Shown here: in pieces, positions 43,401 through 56,126 of the stretch
How the letters are laid out: the number at the start of each line of letters is the position of its first letter
Position numbering within the stretch: the stretch's first letter is position 1
Origin: Orientallactaga sibirica
Lineage: Eukaryota; Chordata; Mammalia; Rodentia; Dipodidae
Assembly: GCA_036365145.1 (NCBI GenBank)
Contig: JAEOAD010001365.1
Span: forward strand, 6,422,501 to 6,486,500
Reading direction: 5' to 3'
Length of the DNA stretch: 64,000 bases
Made by a program: the position numbers and the translations under genes
The notes under the pieces: generated by a model
Seen by the model: the letters and a program-made list of their open reading frames with translations, nothing else
What the model was told of the DNA's origin: nothing
Database searches by the model: none

Positions 43401-46322
43401 GGCGCGGGCGGGCCATGGCCAGGTCTCCTTTGAGCTTGTACCAAGGCCACCTTATGAACCCTAACCCCTTTCAATCTTGTAAGGAGCCAAGCAAGGCTCT
43501 GTCACAGCCAGCAGTTGCAACAGCTGCGAAGTGCTCCCCCCAGCAAGTGGCAAGGAGAGATGTGACGGATTTCGCCCATGGCAGAATGGCGTTCCGTTTT
43601 TCTGGCCCTTCAGGCAAAAACAGTAAAGGAAAATTTGAGATTTCCCCCCTTTAAACTTCCCACAACAACCTCAACAAAACCACATGACTCGCCTTCTACA
43701 ATCTCCCTGGTGTATTCACTGCTGCTTTGGCAGGGGCTCAGAATTACTGTTATATAAATTCCATCTGATGCCAAAGCGACCATCTGTGAGCAGAGCTGCT
43801 TCACCTACGTCTGCCTGCAAAGCCACTCTCCCTGAGACAAGGGAGAAGGGGGGGAAAAATTTGATTAATTTGCAGAATGCTTGTGATTTGCTCATATATT
43901 ACCGTAACTCCTCATCAGCACATGACAAATTCCCAGCCCTGGGTGCAGGCACCCGTTTGGTTTCAGCAGTTTCTTGCGTCGACACCTGACAGACTGCAGA
44001 CCCTCTAATGACTTTCAGATGCTTACAAACAGTAATTCTATCTTCAGAATAAAAACGAAAAAAAAAAAAAAACGTAGGAAGAAGAGAGGGGCAGAGCGAG
44101 TTCGTCTATTTCATTTCCTTCCTGGATATCAACATGATTTAGTTGTAAGGGAGGCTGAAGCTCCAAGAGGGGGCTCCCGGGCCAGGCCACTACCTCCTGC
44201 AGAGACAAAGGCCCCCAGTTTCCGATGGCAAGCCAGCAGAGGCCCACCTGGGGGTGATGCCAGGCAGTGCCCACCCCCACCTCCCTGCCTGCCACTGCGG
44301 TCTTTTCCTCCCTCTGTGATTCAGAATTCCTTTCATTTGACCACTTTTACTACCCCAATAACCTCTTGTGGTCTTCGCAAATACATCTGTCTGCTAACTG
44401 CAGTTGGATTTCTGCCTTTCCCCTTCCTTCTCCTTCCCCTCCCCACTTTACCCCTTTGCTTTTAAAACTCTGATTATGCCTCTAAAGCCTGCCTCTGCTT
44501 GATTGCCTGTTTTAGATTAGAGATTTTAGCAGGGAGACAAAGACTTCAGAATGCACATCAGTCCCGCGTATGAGGACCCGCGGAAGGAAAAGCGATAAAA
44601 TGCAATGTGCCATCTGTCCGCAAACAATAACCTGTGTGTTTGGAGGCCCACAAATTACTTAGCACACAACCTTCCCAAGTTACAGAGCCTTGAAACAGAG
44701 CAGAGTCTTGCGAGCGAGACCCTCTTTGATGTCCTTTGGCATTTCCCACCACCCTCATGCTCGCCCCCAGATTGATTGCTAACAGTTGAGGAATGTCTCG
44801 GTGACAAGTAAATTTTTATTATCTGGCTCTTCCTGGTTACATTTGGCCTAAGATCCGAACAGGCGTGGGCTTTCCCCCCCAACCACAGACGACATTTGGG
44901 ACAACTGACCCAGATGTAGTCTGTCTCCTTTTGTGTGTATGTATGTTTGTATGTGTGTGTGGGGGTCATCTCCTGAGCAGACCCCCACGTGGTATGTAAA
45001 GATCCTGTTAAACCCTCACTGCTCAGTGAGTCTGCCTGGCAGAATAGTCAAGGTTTTGTTCACACTTCTACTCTGCACAAATTGGCCTCCTGTGCACCCC
45101 CAGCCCTCTCTAGACTAGAAACACGTTCTACTACCTGTCCTTCCTCAGACTGTTATAAACAGGCTGCGGGCCATCAAGGACTCGTGATAGTTAGCTGGTG
45201 TCTATAGTCAGGTTAGAAAATTCCTTCTGAAATGATTTACTCAAATGGGAGGGAAAAAGGAAACATGCATCGTCAAAAGGGAAGGAAGTCTTCCTTATTT
45301 GCGGCAGGTGCGTATGTTGGCCGATAACCTCTCACTCCTCGTGCCAAAACCAGGACTCAAACATCCATTTGCCTTCATTCCGCCTAGAATGTGGGGACGG
45401 TCCTCCCATTTCATGGACAGGGAACCTGGCGGCTCCCAGAGAGTCCAGCTTGTGCCCAGGTGAAGCAAGTGTATAGAAGCCAGGGGTCACTTCTCCCAGC
45501 CACCAAGGCCTCCAGGCTCTGCTCTAGGGATAAGAGTGGAAGACAGTGGCCTGGATCATTGCAAACAACCCAGAAAACACATACTTAGCAAATGGAAGAG
45601 AGAGAGAGAATAGACCTGAATGTAAAATCCGTGAAATAAAGCTTGCTACCGAGTTCACCGTGAGTTTCAACATCTGGATTCAAGTATCCTTCCAGCCACC
45701 TCCTCCCTGCTGTCCCTCTGTCTGCACTCTAGCTTGCCCAGCCCCTTCCTCTCGCTCTTCCGCAGGGCTGAGGTCTGTTCTGGGCAAGGAGGCTGCTTGG
45801 CTCAGGGACTTGGTCTTAGCAGCGTGTGTTTGTGATCGCTGGCTCACCCAATAGACCCAGAGGTCCACCGCTCTGGGAAGGAGCTGGGTTTCCAGACTCC
45901 TCTAACCTGAAGTCAATTAAGACAGGCTTTACACTCAGTTTGGCTGAAATGGGGCAGGCATGGGGGTGGGCACTTGTATTCACACAACCAGATGTTTACT
46001 TTAATTTTTTTAGAATAAAAAAAAAAAAAAACACTTGAAGCCGAGCTACAAGCTACAGCGACCTTTCTACTTCCTGTTACTTTCTAGTTCTGGCGATGCA
46101 GCAGATTCTAGGTGGTGTAGCCCCAACAAACAGACATGGTGCCTACTGTTTGGGTTTTTTTTTTTTTTTTTCCTTTTCTTTTCTTGTTTACACCATTAGC
46201 GCTCTCACTGACTGCTTACATGCATGTCCAGCTTTCCATCTCTCTAACAGCCATTACACATGCCATTTCATATGTAACATGGAGGGCCAGATGCCTACCA
46301 GATGGCCCCAGCCTCTGCTAGT
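40480..46322. other. SINE-free single-copy block, candidate conserved non-coding elements
   Basis: Nearly 6 kb without a DIP or B1 copy. 43200-43340 (AGTTTAATCACCAGCATCGT, GTGTGTAATTAAAGTGCGGG) and 43855-43930 (TTTGATTAATTTGCAGAATG) look like AT-rich homeobox-type regulatory sequence. ORFs up to 163 codons (43974-44465) lack domains and cross poly(A) runs. No exon with matching splice sites was recognised. Confidence 0.4.
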
Positions 46323-46555
46323 TGTTTGTGATCGGGTCTCTCTATTGAACTCAGGCGTCCCTGGAACTCACTATGTAGCTCAGGCTGGTCTCAAACTCCT
46401 GATCTTCTTGCCTCAGCCTCTTGCACTATGCAGATCTTTATTTGCTTATGTTAGAGACAAAATCTCACTATGTGACCCCAGATGAGCTTCAAACTCCTGC
46501 CTCACCCTCTGAGTGCTGGGGGTGCCAGGCACATGCCACCACACAGGCTCACCAC
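46323..46555 (-). mobile_element. Two diverged B1-related units in reverse orientation
   Basis: The first, 46323-46432, has GATCGGGTCTCTCTATTGAA, ACTCACTATGTAGCTCAGGC and CTTGCCTCAGCCTCTTGCAC. The second, 46445-46555, has AGAGACAAAATCTCACTATG and GTGCTGGGGGTGCCAGGCAC. They are head-to-tail, either a dimer or two insertions. Confidence 0.6.
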
Positions 46556-46749
46556 CTAGTCCTATAAAACATACAGGCCCATCCAGGTACTTTGCCAAGC
46601 CTCAGGCTATCTCTGCTTAAATTTTATTTCCTTTCCGGCAGCCCTGCTGTCCCAAGAGTTACCACTTCCAGTGGAAAAGTTGCCTCTGACCTCTGAGCTT
46701 TCCAAGATCCCTCTTTTCCAGACATGTTTTAGAAAGCAGAAAAGGAAAG

Positions 46750-46929
46750 GGGCATACGCCTTTAATCCCAGCACTCGGGAGGCAGAGGTGAGAGGATCGC
46801 TATGAGTTTGAGGCCACCCTGAGAATACAGAATGAATCCCAGGTCAGCCTGAGCTAGAATGAGACTCTACCTCGAAAAAAATAAAAAAGAAGAAGAAGGA
46901 GAAGAAGGAGGAGGAGAAGGAGGAGAAAA
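46750..46929 (+). mobile_element. B1 SINE with 14-bp target-site duplication
   Basis: 5'-truncated B1 (starts GGGCATACGCCTTTAATCCC) with an A/GAA-rich tail expanded to (GAAGGA)n. Flanked by GCAGAAAAGGAAAG at 46736-46749 and 46930-46943. Confidence 0.93.
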
Positions 46930-46943
46930 GCAGAAAAGGAAAG

Positions 46944-49900
46944 AATCATGGATCATCTTCCCCATAGAAGGGGTTTCTGTTCCCTTAACATGTGAGAAAG
47001 TAGTGGGTGGGGCATGCTGGGCTGTTTCCCACCTCTGCCCTCCTTCAGGTTTTGTGCATCATCTCATTGACTCTTTGGGGTTAGGCTAAAGTAGGAAATT
47101 ATTGCCAACTTACATGAACAGGTGTGAACAACAAGACACCTTGACCTTGCTGTTGAAGGCACACAACTCTGACCCTAGCACTTTTCTGCATGGCCTCCAG
47201 CTGCCTCCTCCCCATCTGCAACGGGGTTTCTGAGAGTATCTTTCTCAGAGAGAGTAGCCAGGCACCATGGGAATTCTTCAATAAGTCAGCAGCGTCTAGA
47301 GCTGGGGTCAACTTCATCCAAGGCAGGACTCTAAATCCAGCAACTGTTATTCAGCAGAGTGACAGTCCCCGAAGGCTCTGGCCACCTCCTCTCCAACTAA
47401 TCCCCATAGGGAAAAAAAAAAAAAAAAAAACTTGTCCAATGGAGGGAGCATAAGGAGTAGTAGGGCGATGAGGTATAGACCGACTGGTGTTGATTTGGGC
47501 TCTAACACCAAGAGCTAGCCTGGCCACCTCGCCTTAGGCACGCCACCATGCCTTCAGGTGCATACTTAATGCAGATGAAATATAGAAGTCCATCAGTGTA
47601 TATCAGTGTAAAGTGGGAGTCCAGAGGCTGGAGTAAGGAAATTAAAGCAACTTGAGTGAGAGCGTTTTATGCATACAAGATAACTGCCTTTTGATATAGC
47701 TTTTTACTACACATTTGGCATTATGGATCCATAACAGATAAATGTGTATCGCAGAATATATAAAAGTGCCAGCAATTGTCAATACACATTCGCATGCTGC
47801 ATTAAGAATATTCTATAAAAGACCCTCAAAATATGATGGATGTGCCTAACTAAGTGAGTGACGCGGCTGGTGGAAATTGGGGGAAAGTGCATTTCAGCCC
47901 TAAGGAGCTTTACTCCACAGAGCAGCCCAAACTCAGCTGACATTTGAGAAAGTCCCCTGGTACTCAGAACAAAGAGTCCTCGGGCATGCACTTTCCTCAA
48001 AGCGGGGATTCGAAAACACACATTTAAAAAAAAAATGAAATGTATAAATTCCCAAATCTGGGCTCAGTTGGCAGGAGGGAGACATGGGGGCATCCGAGCT
48101 GGTAACCCACAACCAACGTGGGTGTTGTTGTCAGAACTTGCTGATGTGCAGCCCAGGTCACAGAGCTGGAATGGGACCAGGGCTCCAGTCTACACATTAC
48201 ATCTGTGCTGGGCAACTCGTCCTCCGAACGAGTTGGAAACTCAGGCAGGCGAGCTCTGCTGGCAGCCATAAGCGCATTGTTATTTTCCTTAAAAAACAAT
48301 ATAGTAAAACGTTACCAGTTTCCTACACACGTAATAAAACCAATCTTTTGCCTCTAGTCCATTTAAATGGAAAAATGTGTCCCCAGAAAATTCAAAAGCA
48401 TCAGTGTCTACTAGAATCATGCAAATAAAAAGGGGGAGACATCCAAGGGTCAGAATAAAATCTGAAGCAGATCCTATAAAATAGACCTAAGCATCTTCAT
48501 GTATTCTGGGTAGCATGTGTGCTGAGAATGTCCCACCAGAATGTGTGCTGGACTCCTGGTGGCAGTGTCTTTCTTGGGTAGTTGGATTTGTTTATGAAGT
48601 CTTCCCTTTTTCACGTCCAAGATAGAGACATTAAGCACATGGACAGGAAGAGACCTCTTTAATTGAGCTGATAGGTTGAAAGTGAATGTGTCCTTGAATT
48701 GCCAGAGAAGAGCAGTCTGAGGTATCCATCTCAGCCTTGTGGCTGAGACCATGCATCTCTCTCCAGTATGGCAAGGACCGTATCAGGAAACAATATTTCA
48801 ACAATAAGTTGTGCCAACTAAGTTGTGAATTAAAGGACAGACATCTCCCCCGTGACAGGTGTGATTGGCACAAGGCTGTTTTGAGGTCAGATCCTGTTGG
48901 GGGAGAAAAGAACCCGACCTACATAGCCAGAGCTGAAATCCATCACAGTTCCGATTTGACTGGCTCCCCTCAAGCTGGATGTGGGAATGTGGCGATCTGC
49001 AATTTATTTAATTTTAATTAAATTTCGTTGCACATCCTGTTTTGCAAGTCAGCAAGATGGGTTCTGTTTGCCAAGAGGGGGGATGAAATGGAAGAAGTTC
49101 CCCGTCCAGCACAGACTGGTGGTGCAGGGTTCATGCACAGCCCATGGCTGGCCTGCCGCAGCCTTTCTTAGGGAACCAGGACTGTCGGCAGAGCCTGTCT
49201 GGCCCACAGTATCACAGCCCTGCTATCTCCCCACTGAAGGGCCTATTTGTCTGCTTTAAGTGAAATCACTCAATTCTCAAAAGTCAGTGGAGGGCTGTGG
49301 AAGGGGGAGGGTTTGAATAGGCTACTCCAAATAAGTTCCATTAATCAAAAGACACAGTGTAATGTAACTAATATTTTACAATTAGGGGAGACAAGATGCA
49401 ACTAAAAGCCATCTATCTCTCTTATACCACATGATCATCGATTCATAATCGGAGACTGAGAGTTGCACAAAGATGCATTTACTGGATGGGGGGAGTCCGG
49501 GGGAGGCGGGGGGAGGGCCGGTCTGAGCCGAGATAATGAACGCGACGCTGAAGGCTGACGAGAGACGACAGAGAGGCTCAATGCTGACGGATGACATGAA
49601 GACTCGGGCAGATACCTGACAGCCCGCGGGAGCCGTGGTGCTCCTTCCCCGGCATTATGATCCTCAATTACCCTGGTAAGGGACGGAGAGGGGGAGAGCG
49701 AGGAGGCTGGCTGAGCAGGCGGTCACTTACTGCCGGGCCCATGAGCAAGGGGCCCATGCTACCAGGAAAGCCACCGTGCCCCCTCTCCCATGCAGCACCA
49801 CTTTGGAGGCTGCCTTTTCTATGTGGGTGCTCTTGGGCACACGGGGGACAACAGGGATGCCCAGTGCTCCATCTGTTTTGTCATAAAATTTGAAACTCTT

Positions 49901-52900
49901 CAAAGGCATTCATTTTTTTTCTTTCACTGCCACCTTCAGGGAAAAGAAAGCGTTGGTTTTTTCCAAAAATGAAAAAAATAATTTAAAAAAATAAAGTGGG
50001 GAGGGGGCTTCCGGCTTGCCACGACAGGATAAGCTGGCTTAGCGACAGCTCACAGTCCTAAGATGATCCTGGCAGAACTCTGCAAATGAGCAGAGTAAGG
50101 ACTAGCCATTGGGATAGCAATGCGGAAGCTAAGAGAGGGACCAGGAGGGAAGTTTCATGGCCCCTTAGTGAGACTGGGGGACCACGAGTCACAGCAAGAG
50201 GAAAAACTTTCTCTGGCCTGTGTCCCCTCACAAGCACAGCCACCAACCAGGACCTCTCATTTGCAGACAGTGCCCCACCTTGTCCCCTGGTTTCTTTGTG
50301 AAGATACGGATGGCCTCATGCAAAGACTCATGTAGCTTGTGTTCCGAACAAAGAGAACAAATGAAGTTCGGGGAGCCACCAAACCTTGAGATCTTTACAA
50401 CGTGGGAGGACAGAGGGGCAGGTGGCAGGGCGGCTGGGGCCGATCCCTTGATGGAGGTTGAAGGCAGCAGAGCCATTTCTTGAATAGACAGTACTTACAT
50501 AGGCGTATATAGAGACCCGCACGTACAAATCCATCTTAAAGCCAAGAGTCTAGAGAAAGCGTTTTTTGTTTTTGTTTTTGTTTTTTTTTTTTTTGGTATT
50601 TATTCCAATTATAATGTGGATACCCAACGTGTTGCCGACAGAGGCCCTTGCCTGCCACTCATTCACCTCTTTCTCTCCTTGCTGTCCTCCTAGAGCTGGG
50701 ATCTGTGCCTAGCTTGCAAGGAGCCACGCTGGAAGAGGATCCTAGAGTTGATTTCCATGCCAAGCCCTGGACTCCTTGTGTACATGAGAGTATGAGCACA
50801 CTTGTGTGTGCACACGCGTGCATGCGTGCACACACACACACACTTCGGCACTCCCCATGAGGAAGAGTCCCCAGATGTCTCTGCTTCCTTGTCCAACAGG
50901 CATATCCACAACCCAGATGGAGCTGAGGAGGACACGTGACAACCCTTCAAGAGCCTCTTCCAAAGTAGCTTTCTCTTTGTCATCCTGTCCCTGGGATGAG
51001 GCATGGAGCCAAGGGTCTCTCCCTCAGAGCAGAAATTCCAGAGAACTACCCCAGGGTCCTAGATGGGACACACTCATATATTCCTTTGGTGCTTGGCTCA
51101 AACCTTCTTAACAAGTTAATTAATTTGGAGGGACAGCGCCCCCTCCCCCAAAAAGTGACCTCAATGTGGTAAGGATAAAGGTGTTGAGCTCAAGATGGCC
51201 GGCAAATCACAGGATGAGGGTGTTAAATAAAATCAATAGCTGGACTTGACACGTCTCCTTCCCCACTAGCCCCCTGCATCCATAGTACAACCACAAGTGG
51301 CCCAGGAGGCTAAGCTTGAGTGTCCCAGACATAAACAGGGTGCAGCCGTGTCTGCCCACAGGGGAGTGATGTGATGAGGGTCGCTTGCTGGTCAGCCTCA
51401 GGGTCACATCCAGGCTGCTCCATGTAGCTGTCTGCCATCAATCAGACCCTACAACATCCTTCTGTAACGTGCAACAACCCTGCCTTTCCTGGCCTGAAGA
51501 CTCACACGTGTTTAGTGTGAAAAGACCTGGCCAAGTGGAAGCTGGGTGGACGAAGCGTAAGAGCCAGGCCTTTCAAAAACAAGTTCCAGGGACAGTCGAG
51601 CTCTCCTCACCACCATTGGCCCTTCAGCTGAAACTAAATGAGAACCAAGGATATCCGGGTAAGCAGAGCATGTGCACAGCAACCTCTGCCATGAATCTAC
51701 AGAAATACAACTTTCTTGTCTCTAGAAACAGTTTCTGCATCAGGATGTCTGTACCTGTGTGGGTCGTTGCTGGCTTGGGTTGAATCCATGCTTCTTTGAT
51801 TCACAGTAGGACCGGGAAGAGGTACAGTGTTCTAAGAAGAATTTGTAAAGGCAAATATCCATGGGGAAAAATAAATATTCACATTGCTGCAGGATTGTGT
51901 TAATGTATAGCAAGGAACAAGTTGTGAAGCCCAGAATCAGGCACGGGTAACTATGTGAATCCCATGTTGGTCTAGTTATCCAAGCTGTATTGATCGACAA
52001 GAAGTAGAGTGTGTACAAGGTACAGTCTCCCCGTGATTAGTGAGTGAGGGGATGGGGGTGCGGATATCTGAGTAGAGAATTAGCTATTCTACAGGTTCTG
52101 AGAAATCTGGCCTGTGGTGGTTGTAGACCAAGGCCACTGGCTCCTTATTTGTCCACCAGAAGATCCATGCTGTCGAAAAGATATTTACTGTGCAATTCCA
52201 CACCCGTTTATGACGACACTGGTTTTCAGAGACATGTGAGCTGGGCCAGTGTGGAAGGCATGTGAAAAACATCAGAGGTTACAAAGCAAAACTCCCGCTC
52301 AGCTTGCCCTCCAGTCTCTAACTAGGTGGGCTGGCAGCTCTTGAAAATTAAATCAAAGAGGTTTTCAGATGGCAAACAGAACATTTCCACAATCATTAAA
52401 TCAACTCTAACATTACAACACCCCTCGAACTCCGAAACAAATTATCTGAAAGGATATTAAACTGGAAAGTCTCTCAAAATCCCTCATAGGAATGGATATT
52501 AAGGAGAGCTCATAGCCCAATCACATACATGTTGACCCAATTCTTTCCCACCCTTTCATGTCTCTTGATAGTAAGTAGAAACTATTGTTCGGATGCAGAA
52601 ATTCATTATCTCCTTCAGCCCAGGCCAGACAAAATTCACCCAGACTCTGCGTTCAACCGGTTATTGCAGCCATAAAGGTGGTCTTTAGTGCCACCTAGAG
52701 GAGAGATGGGTGTATGGCATGTGAGTCACTCGGAGGAAAATTAAATACAGCTGAATAATTGGATGAGGGCAAGTTGAATCAGGGGTCACCATCTGTTTGA
52801 CTAGAATTGTTGGCACATTTCAGCTAAGCCTCGCGCGCCTCGTAAACATGCTTACAGTTATCATAGCTCGCATTGCCCTAAAATAAAAGAAAATTGGTCC

Positions 52901-54483
52901 TAAAATAAGCCTGAACTAATTAAACATATACCATCTTGTCGTCATGGAGACCAGAGTGAAGGTCACTACATTCTTATGGCATTCAGGTGGGTATTGGTGC
53001 CAAAAACAGACAGGTGATTCCTTTCAACTCTGGTGGGGGGAGAAGGCACCTCCGGGGGACGCTGGGGGCTGGTAGTGGGATGGAGAAGGGCCCACCTCCA
53101 GTCTCATCCTGCTATTTCTCTCTGGTCCAGAGAGGAATTGAAGGAGGAGCACAGAGGAGAAGAATCCAGAAGGCAGCATCAGGAGGGCTGGTAAGGTGCC
53201 CTCTGCCAGTCAACATTACTTAACGTTCTGCCCAGTTGGCACATTTACCCCCTGGCGTGGGCGCTGGAGGTAGGGAAGGCATGTTTCCAAAGAATGGGTG
53301 TCACGTCTGACTTGAATTCCCCTGCCAGCGTCCTAGGATTGCTGGTCATGGACCAAGCACCTAGATGTAGCTGGTTGCACGTGTGTATGTGTGTGACACT
53401 GCACTCTGTTGCACATACAGCCAGCATAAGTGCACTGCTAGGAGAGAAAAGATTAATTGTGCATCTTGGACATTTTCCTGCTGGTCTGGAGTTCTCAGCA
53501 TCCAGTGGGCTCCTATCAGGGACAGGAAATGTTTCATACCCAAAACTTGTGAGGGATTCAAGAACTGCACCTAAAGCTTAATGTCCTCACCTAGTATGTT
53601 AGAGACGGAGGACAGTCAGGATTTGGGGGTAGAATCTTCTAGATCTTTGCTCTCTGTTCTCTTGCTGGCCCTATGAAGGCCTCTCTCCTTCCTTCGCAGC
53701 CTGCTCGGCTGGGACTTCCCTGCCTTTTTCCTTCCCTCTTGCATTGCTGAGTATGCACAAAGCACTTTTCGAAGCCATAGCAGAGTGACCCCAACTTCAG
53801 CGAAGCCTCCTCTGGGATGCAATTAACGTCTGTTGTTGTCCACGTTGGCTGGGCTGCCACTGTTCTGGTTTTCAGAGGTACTGAGTGGGTGGGTGGGTGG
53901 GGCGGGGGGAGGAAGGCTACCCAGAGACCAGAGGCTGGAAATGGACAGTGAGGACTGAAGCCAGCCTCGGTAATTAGAACCCATCAAACTAGGCCGTTTC
54001 ACCAGATGCAGCTCTAGGCTGCCTTCCTGGAACCCAGATGATGACAATGGGGAAGGAAGGACTGAAGAAGCAGGCCAATCTGCTAAGCAGGGTGCCACCC
54101 TGAGGCCTGGAGAGGCACCCTTAGGATTCCCACCCAGCGACTGTCCCAGCAAGAGTAGGGCAGGTATATCAAGAAAGAAGCTCTAGAACTCTCTTGCCCG
54201 GCGCACCCTCTGTTGAGATGCTCCTCTAGACCAGAGCTCCCGTGCCGCCTCCTCCATGAAGCCTTGGCTAAAACTGCATTTCCCACGTGGCTGCACCACA
54301 GACCATGCACAGTCTCACTGATGCCTGCTCACCCATCCTTTCACAATACTTCTGTAGCAGCCTGCACAGGCCCGGCATGCAGGTCTGACAGAAGCCTGGT
54401 GGATCAAGACTCTCTGAGAGCGAGTGTGATGGGAGTGACTCCTGTAATCTCACACACGAGGCTAAGGTTCAAAAATCATGAGT
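46944..54483. other. SINE-free single-copy block, candidate conserved non-coding elements
   Basis: About 7.5 kb with no recognised young repeat apart from short homopolymers (A-run near 47411, T-run near 50580) and a small CA run (50828-50842). 48950-49030, 49320-49470 and 52720-52980 are AT-rich with several homeodomain-type TAATTA/ATTTAATT motifs. ORFs up to 132 codons (51385-51783) show no domain. Confidence 0.4.
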
Positions 54484-54560
54484 TTGGGGCTGGAGAGAGG
54501 AGAAGCCTTAGGACCCATGTTCATCTCTCCAGATCCCACATAAGCCCGATGCAGAAAAGA
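54484..54560 (+). mobile_element. DIP SINE 5' fragment
   Basis: GGGGCTGGAGAGAGGAGAAG then CCTTAGGACCCATGTTCATC and AGATCCCACATAAGCCCGAT. The 3' half is absent. Confidence 0.65.
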
Positions 54561-54570
54561 CAGTAACTGA

Positions 54571-54718
54571 GCTGGGCTAGGCGTGGTGGCGCACGCCTTT
54601 AATCCCAGCACTCGGGAGGCAGAGGTAGAAGGATCGCCTTGAGTTCAAGGCCACCCTGAGAATACATAGGGAATTCCAGGTCAGCCTGAGCTAGAGCGAG
54701 ACCCTACCTCGAAAAACA
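54571..54718 (+). mobile_element. B1 SINE whose tail seeded a long microsatellite
   Basis: Canonical B1 (GGCGTGGTGGCGCACGCCTT to GAGACCCTACCTCGAAAAAC). The A-rich tail passes directly into (GAAA)n. Confidence 0.93.
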
Positions 54719-54721
54719 AAA

Positions 54722-54769
<48 letters not shown>

Positions 54770-55062
54770 AAATGAGAAAGAAAGAAGAAAGAAAGAAAGA
54801 TGAAAGAAAGGAAAGGAAAGGAAAGGAAGGAAAGGAAAGGAAAGGAAAGGAAAGGAAAGGAAAGGAAAGGAAAGGAAAAAAAGGAAAGGAAAGGAAAGGA
54901 AGGAAAGGAAAGGAAAGGAAAGGAAAGGAAGGAAAGGAAAGGAAAGGAAAGGAAAGGAAAGGAAAGGAAAAAAAGGAAAGGAAAGGAAAGGAAAGGAAAG
55001 GAAAGGAAAGGAAAGGAAAGGAAAGGAAAGGAAAGGAAAGGAAAGGAAAGGAAAGGAAGACA
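54719..55062. repeat. (GAAA)n / (GGAAA)n polypurine microsatellite
   Basis: About 340 bp of nearly pure purine: a GAAA tetramer block, then a long GGAAA pentamer block with two poly(A) interruptions. ORFs of 94-139 codons on both strands (KERKGKERKG; FLSFPFLSFP) are artefacts. Confidence 0.96.
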
Positions 55063-56006
55063 GAAAGTGCTGGATGATGGCTGACCACTGCTTAGAACAA
55101 AACAGACCAAGGGAGTGTGTCTTCTAAATTTTCCAGAGAAGCCAGAAGCCCAGATTTTTATGTGAACTCTCTTGAGTACTAAATGTTAACTATCAATTCC
55201 AGGCTTGAAGAGGCTCCAGGGGGGCCAAGACATTCAGGCCTGCAGACTTCTGGGAGCCACAGGCACCTGCCTCTGACCTTCCCATCGGCGGTGCCTTCCC
55301 CGCTGCCCACACCCGGGACACAGCCCCCTTGTGCTGGGAGATGCAGACTCCAGTCTCTCACACACGCTCAGGTGACCTTGTTCACTATTCCCACCTGCGC
55401 CTGGAGACTCTGAACCCCTGAGTGCACCCCCGCCCGAGCATGACTTGTTTATCTGCTTAGTCCTCCACCCCCTCCCTTCACTCCCTTTGCGCCTTGCCTC
55501 AGTAATAATCCAGCTGCAGGCCCTGAAATTGCTCTCTGTGTTCTGAGATTATTGTGGAGCAGCAGTTAAGGGGAAGCAGCTATTGATAATCCTCACACAG
55601 ATGGATTAACTTTCAGAAATTTAAAAAAAGAAAGAAATCAGGCTGGCGCCTGGCTAAAGGGAGACCTTTATTGAACGGGCCTCTCCGCTCCTGTGTTGCA
55701 ATAGGATTTAAGGCTCTGGCAGCCACACACCTGTGTGTGGAAGAATAATAAATTACCTGTTGCCAGCAGCTAAGGAGCCACTGCCACCCACCTGGCTGGC
55801 TCCCAGTAGAAGATGCCCTAGCTACCTGTGAACCTGTGACTGTTTGCTGGAACCCACATGCCCGATTCACTGCTAAATGAAGATTTAACTGTCATGTGGC
55901 TGGAAAGCTGACAGGGAGAGTGAGTCCCAAGCTCAAGAGTGAAGAGAGATTGGGGAGTCATAGTGACCAGAACCCCAGAGGAAACTCTAGAAGTTGTAGG
56001 CTGGGC
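55063..56006. other. Single-copy DNA with a candidate conserved element
   Basis: 55490-55620 (AGTAATAATCCAGCTGCAGG, TCTGAGATTATTGTGGAGCA, CTATTGATAATCCTCACACA) resembles a conserved enhancer with repeated ATAATCC-type motifs. No exon recognised. Confidence 0.4.
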
Positions 56007-56126
56007 GCTGGGCATGGTGGTACGCTTTTGTCATCCTAGCATTCCTGAAGCAGAGAGGGGAAGATCACAAGTTCAAAGACAGTCTGAGCTATAAAGTGAC
56101 ACTCTAAGTCAAAAAAAAAAAAAAGT
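56007..56126 (+). mobile_element. Diverged B1-related SINE
   Basis: GGGCATGGTGGTACGCTTTT, CAAGTTCAAAGACAGTCTGA and a poly(A) tail. Confidence 0.7.

Noticed and set aside
54681..55110. 139-codon Phe/Leu/Ser/Pro ORF resembling a membrane protein
   Set aside because: Translation of the GGAAA array. The hydrophobic periodicity is an artefact.
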